From contig CABUTS010000005.1 of the NCBI GenBank assembly GCA_902494515.1, positions 1 through 64,000 on the forward strand: a DNA stretch of 64,000 nt. The letters are read 5' to 3'. This stretch comes from an uncultured Muribaculaceae bacterium (GTDB lineage Bacteria > Bacteroidota > Bacteroidia > Bacteroidales > Muribaculaceae). Of the stretch, positions 55,429 to 64,000 are shown in pieces. Each line of letters begins with the position of its first letter. Position 1 is the stretch's first letter. The notes beneath the pieces are model-generated. The model saw only the letters and a program-made list of their open reading frames with translations, searched no databases and was not told the origin of the DNA. The translations under genes and the position numbers were made by a program.

Positions 55429-55496
55429 TCCTTAAAATACTTAAATGCGCGATTCCTTAAATTTTAAATGAATAATAAACCATAAACAACTATAAT

Positions 55497-58289
55497 ATGG
55501 CTAAGCTCAGAAGAACGCTCCTGATCGGACTCGGGGGCACAGGCTACAAGTCTATCCTTAACGCCAAGAAACTTTTCTATGAAAACTATGGCGAAATCCC
55601 CCCGATGATCGGTTTCCTCGCCGTCGACACCGATGCCCCGGGCCTCAACGACGCTTTCGTTATCGCGAAGGACGGCAAAAAAATCTCCCTGAGCGCTTCG
55701 GAGCAGCTCCTGATTACCGTAGAGGAGCCGCGTGCCATATATCAGCAGAATAAGTCCTCGAATCTTTTCGACTGGCTCCCCATGTCGAACGTCGAAGCCC
55801 TTGACCGCCTGACAATCGGCGCCGGCCAGACCCGCTCCAACGGCCGTTTTGCCCTGACGGTCAACGAGGCTAAAACTTCTCAGACAATCCTGCGCAAAAT
55901 CAGCGAAATCAACGATGCCCGAATCATCGACAATCCCCGCTACGGGCTTCTGAGCGCTGATACTGAGGTTCATATAGTGTTCTCGCTCGGTGGCGGCACC
56001 GGTTCCGGCACCTTCCTGAACATGGCCTATCTGGTGCGCCGTATCCAGCCGAACGTCAAGCTCTCGGGCTACGCCGTCATGGCCGACATCTTCCGCGACA
56101 CCCTGTCGAAAAGCATCACGGCACGTGTCCGCGCCAATGCCGAGGGTGCCATCCGCGACCTCGACTTCCTGGCTCACCTCAATGCCAACTCCGAGCCTGT
56201 GGAAGTCAAATGGTTCCACGAGACAGACAGCGTGTCGAAGCGCCCCTTCGACGCCCTCTATATGATCGACAACCGCAACGCCAACAACGACTCCTTCCGT
56301 GAGATCAACCACCTCTGCCAGATGGTGGCCCTGGCGATTGTAACCTCCGTCGGCGAAATCGGCGTGGCGCTCGGCTCCATCTCCGACAACGTCAGCAAAT
56401 GGATTACCGACGGCGTGATGGATGTAAATGCCAAGAAAGCCTGGGTTGCAGGTCTGGGTTGCGCCGAAATTATCTTCGACGGTTTTACCCCGGCGCGCCT
56501 CTATCAGATCAAGGCCGTGCAACAGCTTATCGACAAGATGCTCAACGGCGGCTGTCAGGATCCCGCGCAGATGGCAAACGCCTGGCTCGACAACGAGAGA
56601 ATCCGCGAAAACCAGGGCAAGGATGACGTCATCAATTATTTCATGGCCCCGCAGCCCCCGTTCATGTTCTCCGACATCGACGACCTGACGAATCCCGAGC
56701 CTGGCTGCCGCCACTTTGTCGGCGGTGTCGGTATTCCCACCGACGACGAACTCAACGGCAAGCTTGACGCCCTCAAGAACCGCATAGACCTGTCGCTTGC
56801 GAAGCTTATGAACGACACCGCCAATTCCGAGTGCGGCGTATACCTCTGCGAAAATATCCTTAAGAGCCTGCTGGTTCAGCTTGAACTCTGCGACGGCGAG
56901 ATGGTCAAGGAGCGCGAAACACTGCAGCAGGACCAGATCCGCATGGACAGCGCCCTCCACACCGCCTGCCAGGAGCTGGCCGAGTGCATGAGCACCCTGT
57001 TCAAGAAGGGGAAGAAGGATTTCATCGAGGCTGTATGCGAGCGCACTATGGGGCTGACCGTGGTTCGCCGCGAGATTATCCGCCGCGAGCTTGCCCACCT
57101 CTTCTACGGCTGGCTGCGCGAGCGCATCAACCAGTCGCTCAGGCGCGTGGACATCATCATGGAGAACCTCCGCACCGTGCGCGACTCCTGCACCCGCCAG
57201 ATCCAGGAGCTGCTCTACAACGGCAGCGCCCCGAGCTTCTTCCAGTTCGACCTCGCCCGGAACACTCTCGACAAGGTTGTCTGCAACCCCTCCGACGTTC
57301 CCTTCAACAACTTCGTGATTTCGATGAGAAACAAGGGGGGAGTCGCCTCCTTCGCCTCCAAAAGCTCCCTCGAGGTCGAGGCCGAGCTTATGGAGTTCGC
57401 CGACGGTCTGCCGCAGGTGAAGGCCTACAAGGACTACACCGTCGACAACGCTCTCGATGCCCTCTCGGAAGCGGAAATCAAAGACCTCGTACGCCGGGCC
57501 GTAAACAAAACATTCCCCCTGCTCCCCTACAGCTACCGCGGCTACGAGGCTCAGGTCAAAAGCCAGCCCGAAGAGGCGTTTTTCATCGGTGTGGCCGATG
57601 AGAATAAATCCAGGCTGAAACGCGAGGACCTGATTCTGGGGATGGTCGGCGCCGACCAGCATGTCGAATACTCCAACATCGGTCTGAGAAACCGCATCAT
57701 CATCTACCGCCAGATCGGCGTGGTTCCCGCTTTCACCCTCAGGGCTCTCGACGCTTACAACACCGAGTACAACGGCTGGGAAAAGGACAAACCGCAGGGT
57801 TCCCACTGGAATTCCAGGCTCTGCGACCGCATGGAGAAGGAGCGCTACTCTCTCTTCCCCAAGGATGAGGTAAATGAGAAGAAACTCCTCGAAACCTGGG
57901 TTACGGCCATCATCCTCGACATCATCAGCTACAACCCCGCCACCAAGCAGTATCAGATTGCCAGCCGCGGACTCGGCGGCAGCGCCCTGCGCAAGTTCAA
58001 GGTCGACATGGGCGCCACCCGCGACGAAGCCTTCCGGTTCCTGGAGGACAACTTAGACGTGCTCGGCAAGGAGATTGCTGCCAAGGTGGCCGAGATGAAC
58101 GTGCCCGGTCCCGACAACCCCGTGCGCGTCAGGACCGCCCGGGCCTGTGCATCGGTCTGCGACCCGGAGGTATATCTCCGCGAAGTCTCGAAGTGTCCTA
58201 TCCCCTTCGGGAATATCGAACTGTATCCCGCTGAGGCTAAGCTGATTGAGAAGGAGATCAATTTCATCCTCGACAATCTGGAAGCGTAA
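55497..58289 (+). CDS. Large tubulin/FtsZ-superfamily (Tubulin_2-like) GTPase
   Basis: A 930-residue cytoplasmic protein with a divergent tubulin/FtsZ nucleotide-binding domain at its N terminus. LLIGLGGTGYKS (residues 8-19) is the first glycine loop and FSLGGGTGSGTF (GGGTGSG at 165-171) is the tubulin signature. VDTDAPG near residue 40 and FLNMAYLVRR fit the fold. The remaining two thirds are not FtsZ-like: helical, with Cys-containing regions, no membrane segment and no signal peptide. FtsZ itself is about 400 residues, so this is a large variant. The neighbours are a vWA protein and a papain-fold peptidase. Family knowledge (Makarova and Koonin) links similar proteins with vWA genes and predicts membrane remodelling; polymerisation is inferred, not shown. 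Confidence 0.85.
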   Translation: MAKLRRTLLIGLGGTGYKSILNAKKLFYENYGEIPPMIGFLAVDTDAPGLNDAFVIAKDGKKISLSASEQLLITVEEPRAIYQQNKSSNLFDWLPMSNVEALDRLTIGAGQTRSNGRFALTVNEAKTSQTILRKISEINDARIIDNPRYGLLSADTEVHIVFSLGGGTGSGTFLNMAYLVRRIQPNVKLSGYAVMADIFRDTLSKSITARVRANAEGAIRDLDFLAHLNANSEPVEVKWFHETDSVSKRPFDALYMIDNRNANNDSFREINHLCQMVALAIVTSVGEIGVALGSISDNVSKWITDGVMDVNAKKAWVAGLGCAEIIFDGFTPARLYQIKAVQQLIDKMLNGGCQDPAQMANAWLDNERIRENQGKDDVINYFMAPQPPFMFSDIDDLTNPEPGCRHFVGGVGIPTDDELNGKLDALKNRIDLSLAKLMNDTANSECGVYLCENILKSLLVQLELCDGEMVKERETLQQDQIRMDSALHTACQELAECMSTLFKKGKKDFIEAVCERTMGLTVVRREIIRRELAHLFYGWLRERINQSLRRVDIIMENLRTVRDSCTRQIQELLYNGSAPSFFQFDLARNTLDKVVCNPSDVPFNNFVISMRNKGGVASFASKSSLEVEAELMEFADGLPQVKAYKDYTVDNALDALSEAEIKDLVRRAVNKTFPLLPYSYRGYEAQVKSQPEEAFFIGVADENKSRLKREDLILGMVGADQHVEYSNIGLRNRIIIYRQIGVVPAFTLRALDAYNTEYNGWEKDKPQGSHWNSRLCDRMEKERYSLFPKDEVNEKKLLETWVTAIILDIISYNPATKQYQIASRGLGGSALRKFKVDMGATRDEAFRFLEDNLDVLGKEIAAKVAEMNVPGPDNPVRVRTARACASVCDPEVYLREVSKCPIPFGNIELYPAEAKLIEKEINFILDNLEA

Positions 58290-58312
58290 CGTAAGCGCCA
58301 TTAACCGGAATT

Positions 58313-58336
58313 CCCGGCGGCATGAACGCCGCCGGG
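58313..58336 (+). promoter_or_regulatory. Hairpin between the tubulin-like and peptidase genes
   Basis: CCCGGCGGC pairs with GCCGCCGGG around a 6-nt loop, 17 nt before the peptidase ATG at 58354. No T-run follows; it may tune translation or stability between two co-transcribed genes. Confidence 0.6.
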
Positions 58337-58353
58337 ATTAACCTGAAGAAATT

Positions 58354-61300
58354 ATGACCTCGTTGTTGACAATATGGCCTTCGGAGCTGACGGCGGTGTT
58401 CGCCTCCAAGGTGGCGTCCCTGATGAAGGAGAACGGCCTGGAGGAAAACATTTACCGCACTCTGGAGTGCTCCGAAATGGATTCACGCCGCCTGGCCGCG
58501 CAGCTGAGCGCCGCCTACGGTCAGCTTGTGCCGCTCGACACGGTCGACCCGGAACTTCACTGCGTGGTGGTGCTCCCGCTGTGGGAGGATAACCCGGACG
58601 ACTCCCTTAAGAAGGTTGCGGAGGCCATCGCGCTCAGCGCCAACCGTATGTCGGTGATTGTGATGGGTCTGCAGGAGAACCTGCGCCATCTCTTCGAGCC
58701 GTCGCTGAAATCCGAAAGCCGCGACCTTCCCGCCGAAAAGGAGAAGGTGAAGGCCAACATCGGGCGGCTCGAAAAGCTGATAGGGGAGAAGTTCCCGACC
58801 GGCGCCCTCGTGCCGGTCGACGACTATATCGTCAACGGCGCCCCCGTGGGGTTCACCCTCGGGGCGCTGGCCAACTACTTCGGGGTATTTTTCATAGCGC
58901 TCTGCGTGGCTTACCGGTCGGTGATGCCGCCGGCGCTGACCTCCGGAGAGGGGGGACGGCTGCTCGGCGTCGGGATTTCGCGTCTGGAATTCTCCAGGCG
59001 CCGCGTGGCGGAGTTTCTGCTCCACAGGGCGTTCCTCGCCGCCCTGGACCGCGCCGCCATCAATACCGACAGCATCGACACCCAGCGGGCCCTTAACCAC
59101 GCCCACAGGCTGCTCGACGGCTTAGAGAAGCGCTACCCGCTTTTCTACGAACAGAAGATTCTGCCGCTACTGCGCGATTCCGGAAAAGACTACGGAACGA
59201 TTGCCGCCGAGGCTGCCCCGCTGCTGGACCAGGAGGTGAACGACATCGAGCAGGAGCTCACGGCGTTCATGCATGACGACACCCTTTCGCTCCCCGAAAA
59301 GGAGGCGATCATGGCCCTTGTGGTCGGCCGCGACAGCGCCCTGCTCAAGGGTGTTACATACGACGAATCCTTCCCGCTGCTCGACGATGCCGTCGCCGAG
59401 CCGGTGAAACTGTATATTGACACCTTCAACCGTCTGGCTCCCGGCGACGGTTCGCTGTTGCCCCTGCGCGGCGATTTCCAGCTGCTGAAGCTCGACGAAG
59501 ATACTGACGACCAGGCGGTCAACGTCGCCAACAAACAGCAGAACGAAAGCGCTTTCGACCCCCTGCCGTATATCAAGGAACTGAAACGTTCGATTCTCGA
59601 CGTCACATCTTTTATCCGCCGCAAGGAGGCCGAGCTCGCTGCCCTGGAGAAGGGGGAGAACGAGCGCCGTGTGGTCGAGGAGGACAAGAAAAAGGGTGGC
59701 GACTCCGCCGAACAGGAGGAGGATAAGCTTCCGCCAATCGTGGAGCAGCCCCTCGACGAGCAGTATGCCGTCCCGGCCGGACTGAAACCGATGGACTCGG
59801 TCGACATGCGCCCGTATTTCTCGAAGGTGCGCAACCAGAAGAATCTCGGTTCCTGCGGCGCGTTTGCCGTGACCTCGATGTATGAGGCGATTATGAACCG
59901 GTTCTCGCCGGAGAACGCCGAGCGCGCCGACCTTTCGGAGCGGTTCCTGTTCTACTACACCAACGTGGTCACCGGGAAGCCCGAAGGGGGGAGCAACTAC
60001 CGCGAGATGCTTCATATCCTCGGCTCGAAAGGTATATGCAGCGAGTCGCTCTATCCCTACACCACCGTCAACCTCCAGTCGCCCCCCTCGGAGGAGGCGA
60101 TTGCCGACGCGCAGACCCACCGCGTGCTCAAGGCCCTGCAGATTCCCCTCTGCACCTCCGGCACCAGCGAGGATAAGCTCCGCGCCAACCACAGGCTCTA
60201 TACCTCGGCCCTATCGGAAGGTCATCCGGTGGCCATCGCCCTGCGCCTTTACGACAATTTCGGCGACAACGGTCCATATATCAACCGTCCGACCGCCGAG
60301 CAGGCCGCCGGCGAATCCACCGAAAACCACGGCATGGTGATTGTCGGCTACTCCGAGAAGGATAAGTTTTACATTGTCCGCAACTCCTGGAGCGAGACTT
60401 TCGGCGACAAGGGTTACTGTTACATTTCCGCGGCCTATATCGACGACCCGGAGCTTTGTTACTACGCCTGCATCATCACCGAGACCACCGAAACGGGGGC
60501 CACTCCGCGCAAGGTGCTCCCGCTGACGGCGCAGTTCGGCAGCACCGAGGCCGAAATCAAAATGGCCTCCATCCGCAACATCCTCGACGAAGCGCGCGTG
60601 CAGCTCGGCTCCCGCAAAGAGCTTTATCAGGTGTTCTACAGCTACTATTCGGCGCTGATGCAGCGGCTCCAGCTCCCCGACCTGCGCAACAAGCTGCGCT
60701 CCCTGGCCGAGGAGGAGGCTGCCGGAACGTTCATGGACATCAATCAGCGGCGCGAGCAGTATTCCCGGGATTTCGTCGCGAATTTCAAGGCTTTCAAGAA
60801 GAGCTATCTGACCGGAGCCGCCATTCTCAGCGTTGTCACGCTGGCTTACTGCGTGGCAGTCGGTCTGATGAGTGATTTCGAGAAGCCGGGGACAGGCACT
60901 GTGGCATCCTGGATTATCGGCGGGGTGCTTATAGTCGTCACCGTAGCCTGCTGGCTGCATTATCCTTTCGCCTGCAAGCGGCGCCACCGCGAGATGAACG
61001 AATATCTCGCCGGACTCGCCGTCGAGGAGGAGGGAGCCCGGCGAAACCTGCTGGAGATGCAGCTCCGCTATCATATCGGAGGTCTGTGGATCGACCGTCT
61101 AGAGGAGCTGCGCACACGCCTGAACTCACTCTGCCGTCGTCTTGACAGCTACAACGACCATCTCCGCCACTGGTACAGGGAGGATTCTGAAAAGGGTGCC
61201 GAACTGGCGGTGTCCGAAGGGCAGATGTTCATCTCGCTGGCCGACGCGGATCTGCTCGCCGAATTCTTCGACCGCAACTGCGAGAAGATTGTCGACGGTA

Positions 61301-61713
61301 TCAGCCTGATGGATACCTTCGAGAGCTACAGGGTTGACAAAGAGACGATTAAAGAGGCCCGCGAGAGGCTCGCCGCTGCGGTCAGCCGGGCAATCCTGGC
61401 TCTGATGGAGGATTACTCTATCACCGACCATCTGCTCGGAGTCCGCAGCTACGACTACGTGGCACCCTGCGATATGACCGGGCTGCTCGGCACGATGCTG
61501 CGTTGCGGCCAGACTGTTACCCGCCATGTCACCACCGGGCTTACCGCTCCGCTATGGGTAATTGTGGCGGATGTCGCCCCGGTGCTGAAACCCCGCTGGG
61601 CGGCCGCCATCTCGCCCCACTTCCCCGTGAACCCCGTGGAAGTCCCCTCCGCGACCTCCGACACCCTCTCGCTCATCTCCCTCCAGCCCCTCTCATCGGC
61701 TTCGCTTCGCTGA
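58354..61713 (+). CDS. Papain-fold (C1-type) peptidase with two membrane segments
   Basis: An 1119-residue protein in the presumed vWA-tubulin-peptidase locus. There is no signal peptide. Residues 1-470 are a uniquely helical region that ends in a charged coiled segment (about 420-465). A papain-like domain follows (about 480-740) with a complete triad: Cys501 in NQKNLGSCGAFAVTS (with the preceding Gln), His659 in ENHGMVIVGYS and Asn677 in VRNSWSETFGDKGYCYI. Two hydrophobic segments near residues 829-880 (YLTGAAILSVVTLAYCVAVGL and SWIIGGVLIVVTVACWLHY) are consistent with a hairpin in the inner membrane, which would leave the peptidase in the cytoplasm. The remainder is helical. Substrate and trigger are unknown; the neighbouring genes are candidates. 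Confidence 0.85.
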   Translation: MTSLLTIWPSELTAVFASKVASLMKENGLEENIYRTLECSEMDSRRLAAQLSAAYGQLVPLDTVDPELHCVVVLPLWEDNPDDSLKKVAEAIALSANRMSVIVMGLQENLRHLFEPSLKSESRDLPAEKEKVKANIGRLEKLIGEKFPTGALVPVDDYIVNGAPVGFTLGALANYFGVFFIALCVAYRSVMPPALTSGEGGRLLGVGISRLEFSRRRVAEFLLHRAFLAALDRAAINTDSIDTQRALNHAHRLLDGLEKRYPLFYEQKILPLLRDSGKDYGTIAAEAAPLLDQEVNDIEQELTAFMHDDTLSLPEKEAIMALVVGRDSALLKGVTYDESFPLLDDAVAEPVKLYIDTFNRLAPGDGSLLPLRGDFQLLKLDEDTDDQAVNVANKQQNESAFDPLPYIKELKRSILDVTSFIRRKEAELAALEKGENERRVVEEDKKKGGDSAEQEEDKLPPIVEQPLDEQYAVPAGLKPMDSVDMRPYFSKVRNQKNLGSCGAFAVTSMYEAIMNRFSPENAERADLSERFLFYYTNVVTGKPEGGSNYREMLHILGSKGICSESLYPYTTVNLQSPPSEEAIADAQTHRVLKALQIPLCTSGTSEDKLRANHRLYTSALSEGHPVAIALRLYDNFGDNGPYINRPTAEQAAGESTENHGMVIVGYSEKDKFYIVRNSWSETFGDKGYCYISAAYIDDPELCYYACIITETTETGATPRKVLPLTAQFGSTEAEIKMASIRNILDEARVQLGSRKELYQVFYSYYSALMQRLQLPDLRNKLRSLAEEEAAGTFMDINQRREQYSRDFVANFKAFKKSYLTGAAILSVVTLAYCVAVGLMSDFEKPGTGTVASWIIGGVLIVVTVACWLHYPFACKRRHREMNEYLAGLAVEEEGARRNLLEMQLRYHIGGLWIDRLEELRTRLNSLCRRLDSYNDHLRHWYREDSEKGAELAVSEGQMFISLADADLLAEFFDRNCEKIVDGISLMDTFESYRVDKETIKEARERLAAAVSRAILALMEDYSITDHLLGVRSYDYVAPCDMTGLLGTMLRCGQTVTRHVTTGLTAPLWVIVADVAPVLKPRWAAAISPHFPVNPVEVPSATSDTLSLISLQPLSSASLR

Positions 61714-61797
61714 AGACCGGATTACCGGAGCTGAAGCTCCGGCGCAGTGACAAAAAGATTTGTTTGAGACGGGAAAACGCAGTGACAAAAAGATTTG
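61710..61797. repeat. Dispersed CTTCGCTGAAG-like element, diverged copy
   Basis: GCTTCGCTTCGCTGAAGACCGG, AGCTGAAGCTCCGGCGC and two CAGTGACAAAAAGATTTG blocks (from 61745 and from about 61780) resemble the elements at 7111 and 55127, but are less regular. Confidence 0.55.
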
Positions 61798-61825
61798 CTT
61801 GAAACGGAAAAAAAATGTAATTTTG
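61794..61825 (+). promoter_or_regulatory. Promoter of nadB
   Basis: TTTG (61794-61797), a 20-nt spacer and TAATTTTG (61818-61825) form a perfect match, with a leader of about 60 nt to the ATG at 61891. The -33 TTTG is the end of a repeated CAGTGACAAAAAGATTTG block (also at 61745). Confidence 0.8.
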
Positions 61826-61890
61826 CAGCGAAGTCTTGTATGACAGAGATTTCCGATGTTAAGAGATTTCGATATTAATTGTCATTTGCG

Positions 61891-63477
61891 ATGACTAAGA
61901 AATATGATTATCTTGTGATCGGCAGCGGCATCGCCGGGATGAGCTTTGCCCTGAAGGTCGCTAATGAGGCGCACCGCGTGGCGCTGGTGTGCAAATCTTC
62001 GATTGAAGAGGCCAATACGGCTCTGGCTCAGGGTGGCGTGGCCTCGGTTACGAACCTTGAAGTGGATGATTTCGACAAGCACATCCACGATACCATGGTG
62101 GCGGGCGACTGGCTCAGCGACCGCGCGGCGGTCGAGAAGGTCGTGCGCAACGCTCCCTCGCAGATCCGCGAGCTAATAGGCTGGGGCGTGGACTTCGACA
62201 AGAAAGAGGACGGCACGTTCGACCTGCACCGCGAGGGTGGTCACAGCGAGTTCCGTATCCTGCACCACGCCGACAACACCGGTTTTGAGATTCAGGAGAG
62301 CCTGATCGAGGCTGTCCGCAATAACCCCTACATCGACGTCCTCGAGGGCTATTTCGCCGTCGAGATCATCACCCAGCATCATCTGGGGAAGGTTGTGACA
62401 CGCCGCACTCCGGGCATCACCTGCTACGGCGCCTATATCCTGACCCCCGAGGGGAATGTCGACACCTATCTGGCCAAGGTCACCGTCATGGCCACCGGCG
62501 GCGTGGGTGCTGTGTATCAGACAACTACGAATCCCTTAGTCGCCACCGGCGACGGTATCGCTATGGTTTACCGCGCCAAGGGCACGGTAAAGGATATGGA
62601 GTTCATCCAGTTCCACCCGACCGCACTGTTCCACACCGGCGACCGCCCCTCGTTCCTCATCACCGAGGCGATGCGCGGCTACGGCGCAATCCTGCGCAAT
62701 CTCAAGGGTGAACGCTTCATGGAGCGCTACGATGAGCGTCTGGAGCTCGCGCCCCGCGACGTGGTTGCCCGCGCCATCGACTCCGAGATGAAGCTCCACG
62801 GCGACGACCACGTATTCCTCGACGTCACCCACAAGGACCCCGAGGAGACCCGCCATCACTTCCCGAACATCTACAAGAAGTGCCTCTCGCTGGGCATCGA
62901 CATCACCAAGGACTACATTCCCGTGGCTCCGGCCGCCCACTACCTCTGCGGCGGCATCAAGGTCGACCTCAACGGCGAATCGTCAATCGAACATCTCTAC
63001 GCCCTGGGCGAATGTTCCTGCACCGGTCTGCACGGCGGTAACCGTCTGGCTTCCAACTCGCTGATCGAGGCTGTGGTTTACGCCGACGCTGCCGCCAAAC
63101 ACGCCTCGAAGCTCGTCGACGGCTACGCTTTCCGCGACGATGTTCCCGACTGGAACGACGACGGCACCCGTCATCCCGAGGAGATGGTGCTCATCACCCA
63201 GAGCATCCGTGAGGTGAACCAGATCATGGGTACCTACGTCGGCATCGTCCGCTCGAATCTCCGCCTCGACCGCGCCTGGAACCGCCTCGACATCCTCTAC
63301 GAGGAGACCGAGAAGCTGTTCAAGTCGTCGAAGGTTTCGCGCGACATCTGCGAGCTCCGCAACATCATCAACGTCGCCTATCTTGTAATGCGCCAGGCCA
63401 AGGAGCGCCATGAATCGCGCGGCCTGCATTACTCGCTGGACTACCCGCCGGTGCCTCACAACCCCGAAGCGCAATAA
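61891..63477 (+). CDS. nadB: L-aspartate oxidase
   Basis: NadB oxidises L-aspartate to iminoaspartate, the first step of de novo NAD synthesis, using FAD. From the ATG at 61891 (MTKKYDYLVIGSGIAG) it has 528 residues. The FAD motif VIGSGIAGMSFA is at residue 8-19; REGGHSEFRILHHADNTG near 116-133 and ALGECSCTGLHGGNRLASNSLIEAV near 370-394 are family signatures. The alternative upstream start at 61879 lies in the same frame but is not ATG. It is followed 30 nt later by the DUF4294-like gene; nadA is not in this window. Confidence 0.95.
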   Translation: MTKKYDYLVIGSGIAGMSFALKVANEAHRVALVCKSSIEEANTALAQGGVASVTNLEVDDFDKHIHDTMVAGDWLSDRAAVEKVVRNAPSQIRELIGWGVDFDKKEDGTFDLHREGGHSEFRILHHADNTGFEIQESLIEAVRNNPYIDVLEGYFAVEIITQHHLGKVVTRRTPGITCYGAYILTPEGNVDTYLAKVTVMATGGVGAVYQTTTNPLVATGDGIAMVYRAKGTVKDMEFIQFHPTALFHTGDRPSFLITEAMRGYGAILRNLKGERFMERYDERLELAPRDVVARAIDSEMKLHGDDHVFLDVTHKDPEETRHHFPNIYKKCLSLGIDITKDYIPVAPAAHYLCGGIKVDLNGESSIEHLYALGECSCTGLHGGNRLASNSLIEAVVYADAAAKHASKLVDGYAFRDDVPDWNDDGTRHPEEMVLITQSIREVNQIMGTYVGIVRSNLRLDRAWNRLDILYEETEKLFKSSKVSRDICELRNIINVAYLVMRQAKERHESRGLHYSLDYPPVPHNPEAQ

Positions 63478-63507
63478 ATCCCATGCGGCATACGTTATTA
63501 TATACAT

Positions 63508-64000
63508 ATGCCCCTCGTTCGCTACATACTGCTGATCGTTGTCCTGTCGCTCACAGCGGCGGGACAGCTCGGTTTTGCCCTTTCGCCCGACCACCGCAAG
63601 AAGGCGCAGGCCGCTGCTGTGGTGAAGAAGGCTGCGGTGTCGCAGGCGGCAGTCGTGGAGGATGATGAGGCAGCGCTGGCTCCCCCGCCCGGGGCGAAGT
63701 CAGTTGACGACCCCGGCAACGGCATGCGCAAGGTCTTCCGCGGGAAATACCACACCGTCACCCCCGAAGGGGACACCGTTTTGGTGGTGATTTTCAACGA
63801 GATAACCGTATATCCTCCCCTGAAGTTCAAAAACAAAAAGCAGGAGGAATTCTACTGGCGCACGGTCCGCGACGTCAAGAAAACCCTCCCATACGCAAAG
63901 CTCATCTGCCAGACCCTCCTCGAGACTTACGAATACATCGAGACCTTCCCCACGCAGAAGGAGCGCGAGCAGTATCTCAAGGAGATGGAAGGCGCTGTGT
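63508..64000 (+). CDS. DUF4294-like exported protein, truncated by the window end
   Basis: At least 164 residues; the gene runs off the right edge. It starts at the ATG at 63508 (MPLVRYILLIVVLSLTAAG), which gives a signal peptide. An Ala-rich linker follows, then FNEITVYPPLKFKNKKQEEFYWRTVRDVKKTLPYAKLICQTLLETYEYI, which I recognise as the DUF4294 pattern (Bacteroidota-specific, unknown function). It is likely co-transcribed with nadB. Confidence 0.75.
   Translation, partial: MPLVRYILLIVVLSLTAAGQLGFALSPDHRKKAQAAAVVKKAAVSQAAVVEDDEAALAPPPGAKSVDDPGNGMRKVFRGKYHTVTPEGDTVLVVIFNEITVYPPLKFKNKKQEEFYWRTVRDVKKTLPYAKLICQTLLETYEYIETFPTQKEREQYLKEMEGAV

Larger units (their letters stand above)
55102..55496. 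other. 395-nt repeat-rich gap between the vWA and tubulin-like genes
   Basis: It contains three CTTCGCTGAAGCTCGGCGC blocks and an ACAAAAATTTTTGC tail (55127-55219), a G-rich tandem array with GCAGCGGG units (55270-55385), and an ATCGCGCG hairpin in reverse orientation (55401-55428) followed by a second partial copy near 55446. No gene and no ideal promoter was found, so it is unclear whether the tubulin-like gene is read from the vWA promoter or its own. Confidence 0.75.

Noticed and set aside
55269..55460. Short frame reading FAAGFAAG repeats.
   Set aside because: Pure translation of the GCAGCGGG tandem array; non-coding.
55464..57806. A 780-residue open frame antisense to the tubulin-like gene.
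   Set aside because: It mirrors the GC-rich codons of the real gene, has no family motif and no promoter; the plus-strand frame carries GGGTGSG.

Overview
The window looks like a chromosome segment of a high-GC gut-type Bacteroidales bacterium. I infer this from Bacteroidota-type promoters (a TTG or TTTG element about 20 nt ahead of TAnnTTTG), a glycine decarboxylase split into gcvPA and gcvPB, a TamA homologue made as a lipoprotein (TamL type), and proteins that look like the DUF3078 and DUF4294 families. A Muribaculaceae-like member is plausible, but I cannot fix the genus from sequence alone. No rRNA, tRNA, CRISPR array or complete insertion sequence was recognised.

Layout. Positions 1-19.7 kb are mostly minus-strand housekeeping genes: malic enzyme, apt, mnmG-ybeY, a pseudouridine synthase, a GH25 lysozyme, a metal ABC permease, aroA, an aminotransferase, a TGS/uridine-kinase-like protein, a G3E metallochaperone GTPase, aroB, a HAD phosphatase and cysK, with one plus-strand SpmA/SpmB-type membrane protein. 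A perfect parS-like palindrome lies between mnmG and apt. Next is a 1710-residue DUF4062/NACHT-like/TPR protein with a degenerate Walker A motif (19.8-24.9 kb). From 25.1 to 32.0 kb there is a full glycine-cleavage set led by a lipoate ligase (lplA, gcvT, gcvH, gcvPA, gcvPB, lpdA), followed on the other strand by proC-proB-proA. From 36 to 49 kb are an outer-membrane protein, a secreted glycosidase-like protein, an ATPase_2/DUF234 ATPase and the tamL-tamB pair.

From 48.7 to 53.1 kb the DNA holds acquired or decaying genes: an AT-rich stretch, a broken outer-membrane receptor gene, the first codons of a C39-type peptidase/exporter and a frameshifted rhuM-family gene, with an intact C69 dipeptidase between them. 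The most interesting locus follows at 53.2-61.7 kb: an exported, membrane-anchored von Willebrand A protein, a 930-residue tubulin/FtsZ-superfamily GTPase and an 1119-residue papain-fold peptidase with two membrane segments. vWA plus divergent tubulin recalls the membrane-remodelling system predicted by Makarova and Koonin; I do not recognise the peptidase as part of it. nadB and a truncated DUF4294 gene close the window.

A second theme is repeats. Most larger gaps carry a short tandem repeat with its own unit (8 to 28 bp), and several short elements recur across loci: 9-bp TAGCTA arrays, an ATCGCGCG hairpin, and a CTTCGCTGAAGCTCGGCGC block. One 9-bp array lies in frame inside lpdA, and a 12-bp repeat forms the C terminus of aroA, so these repeats also expand within genes.
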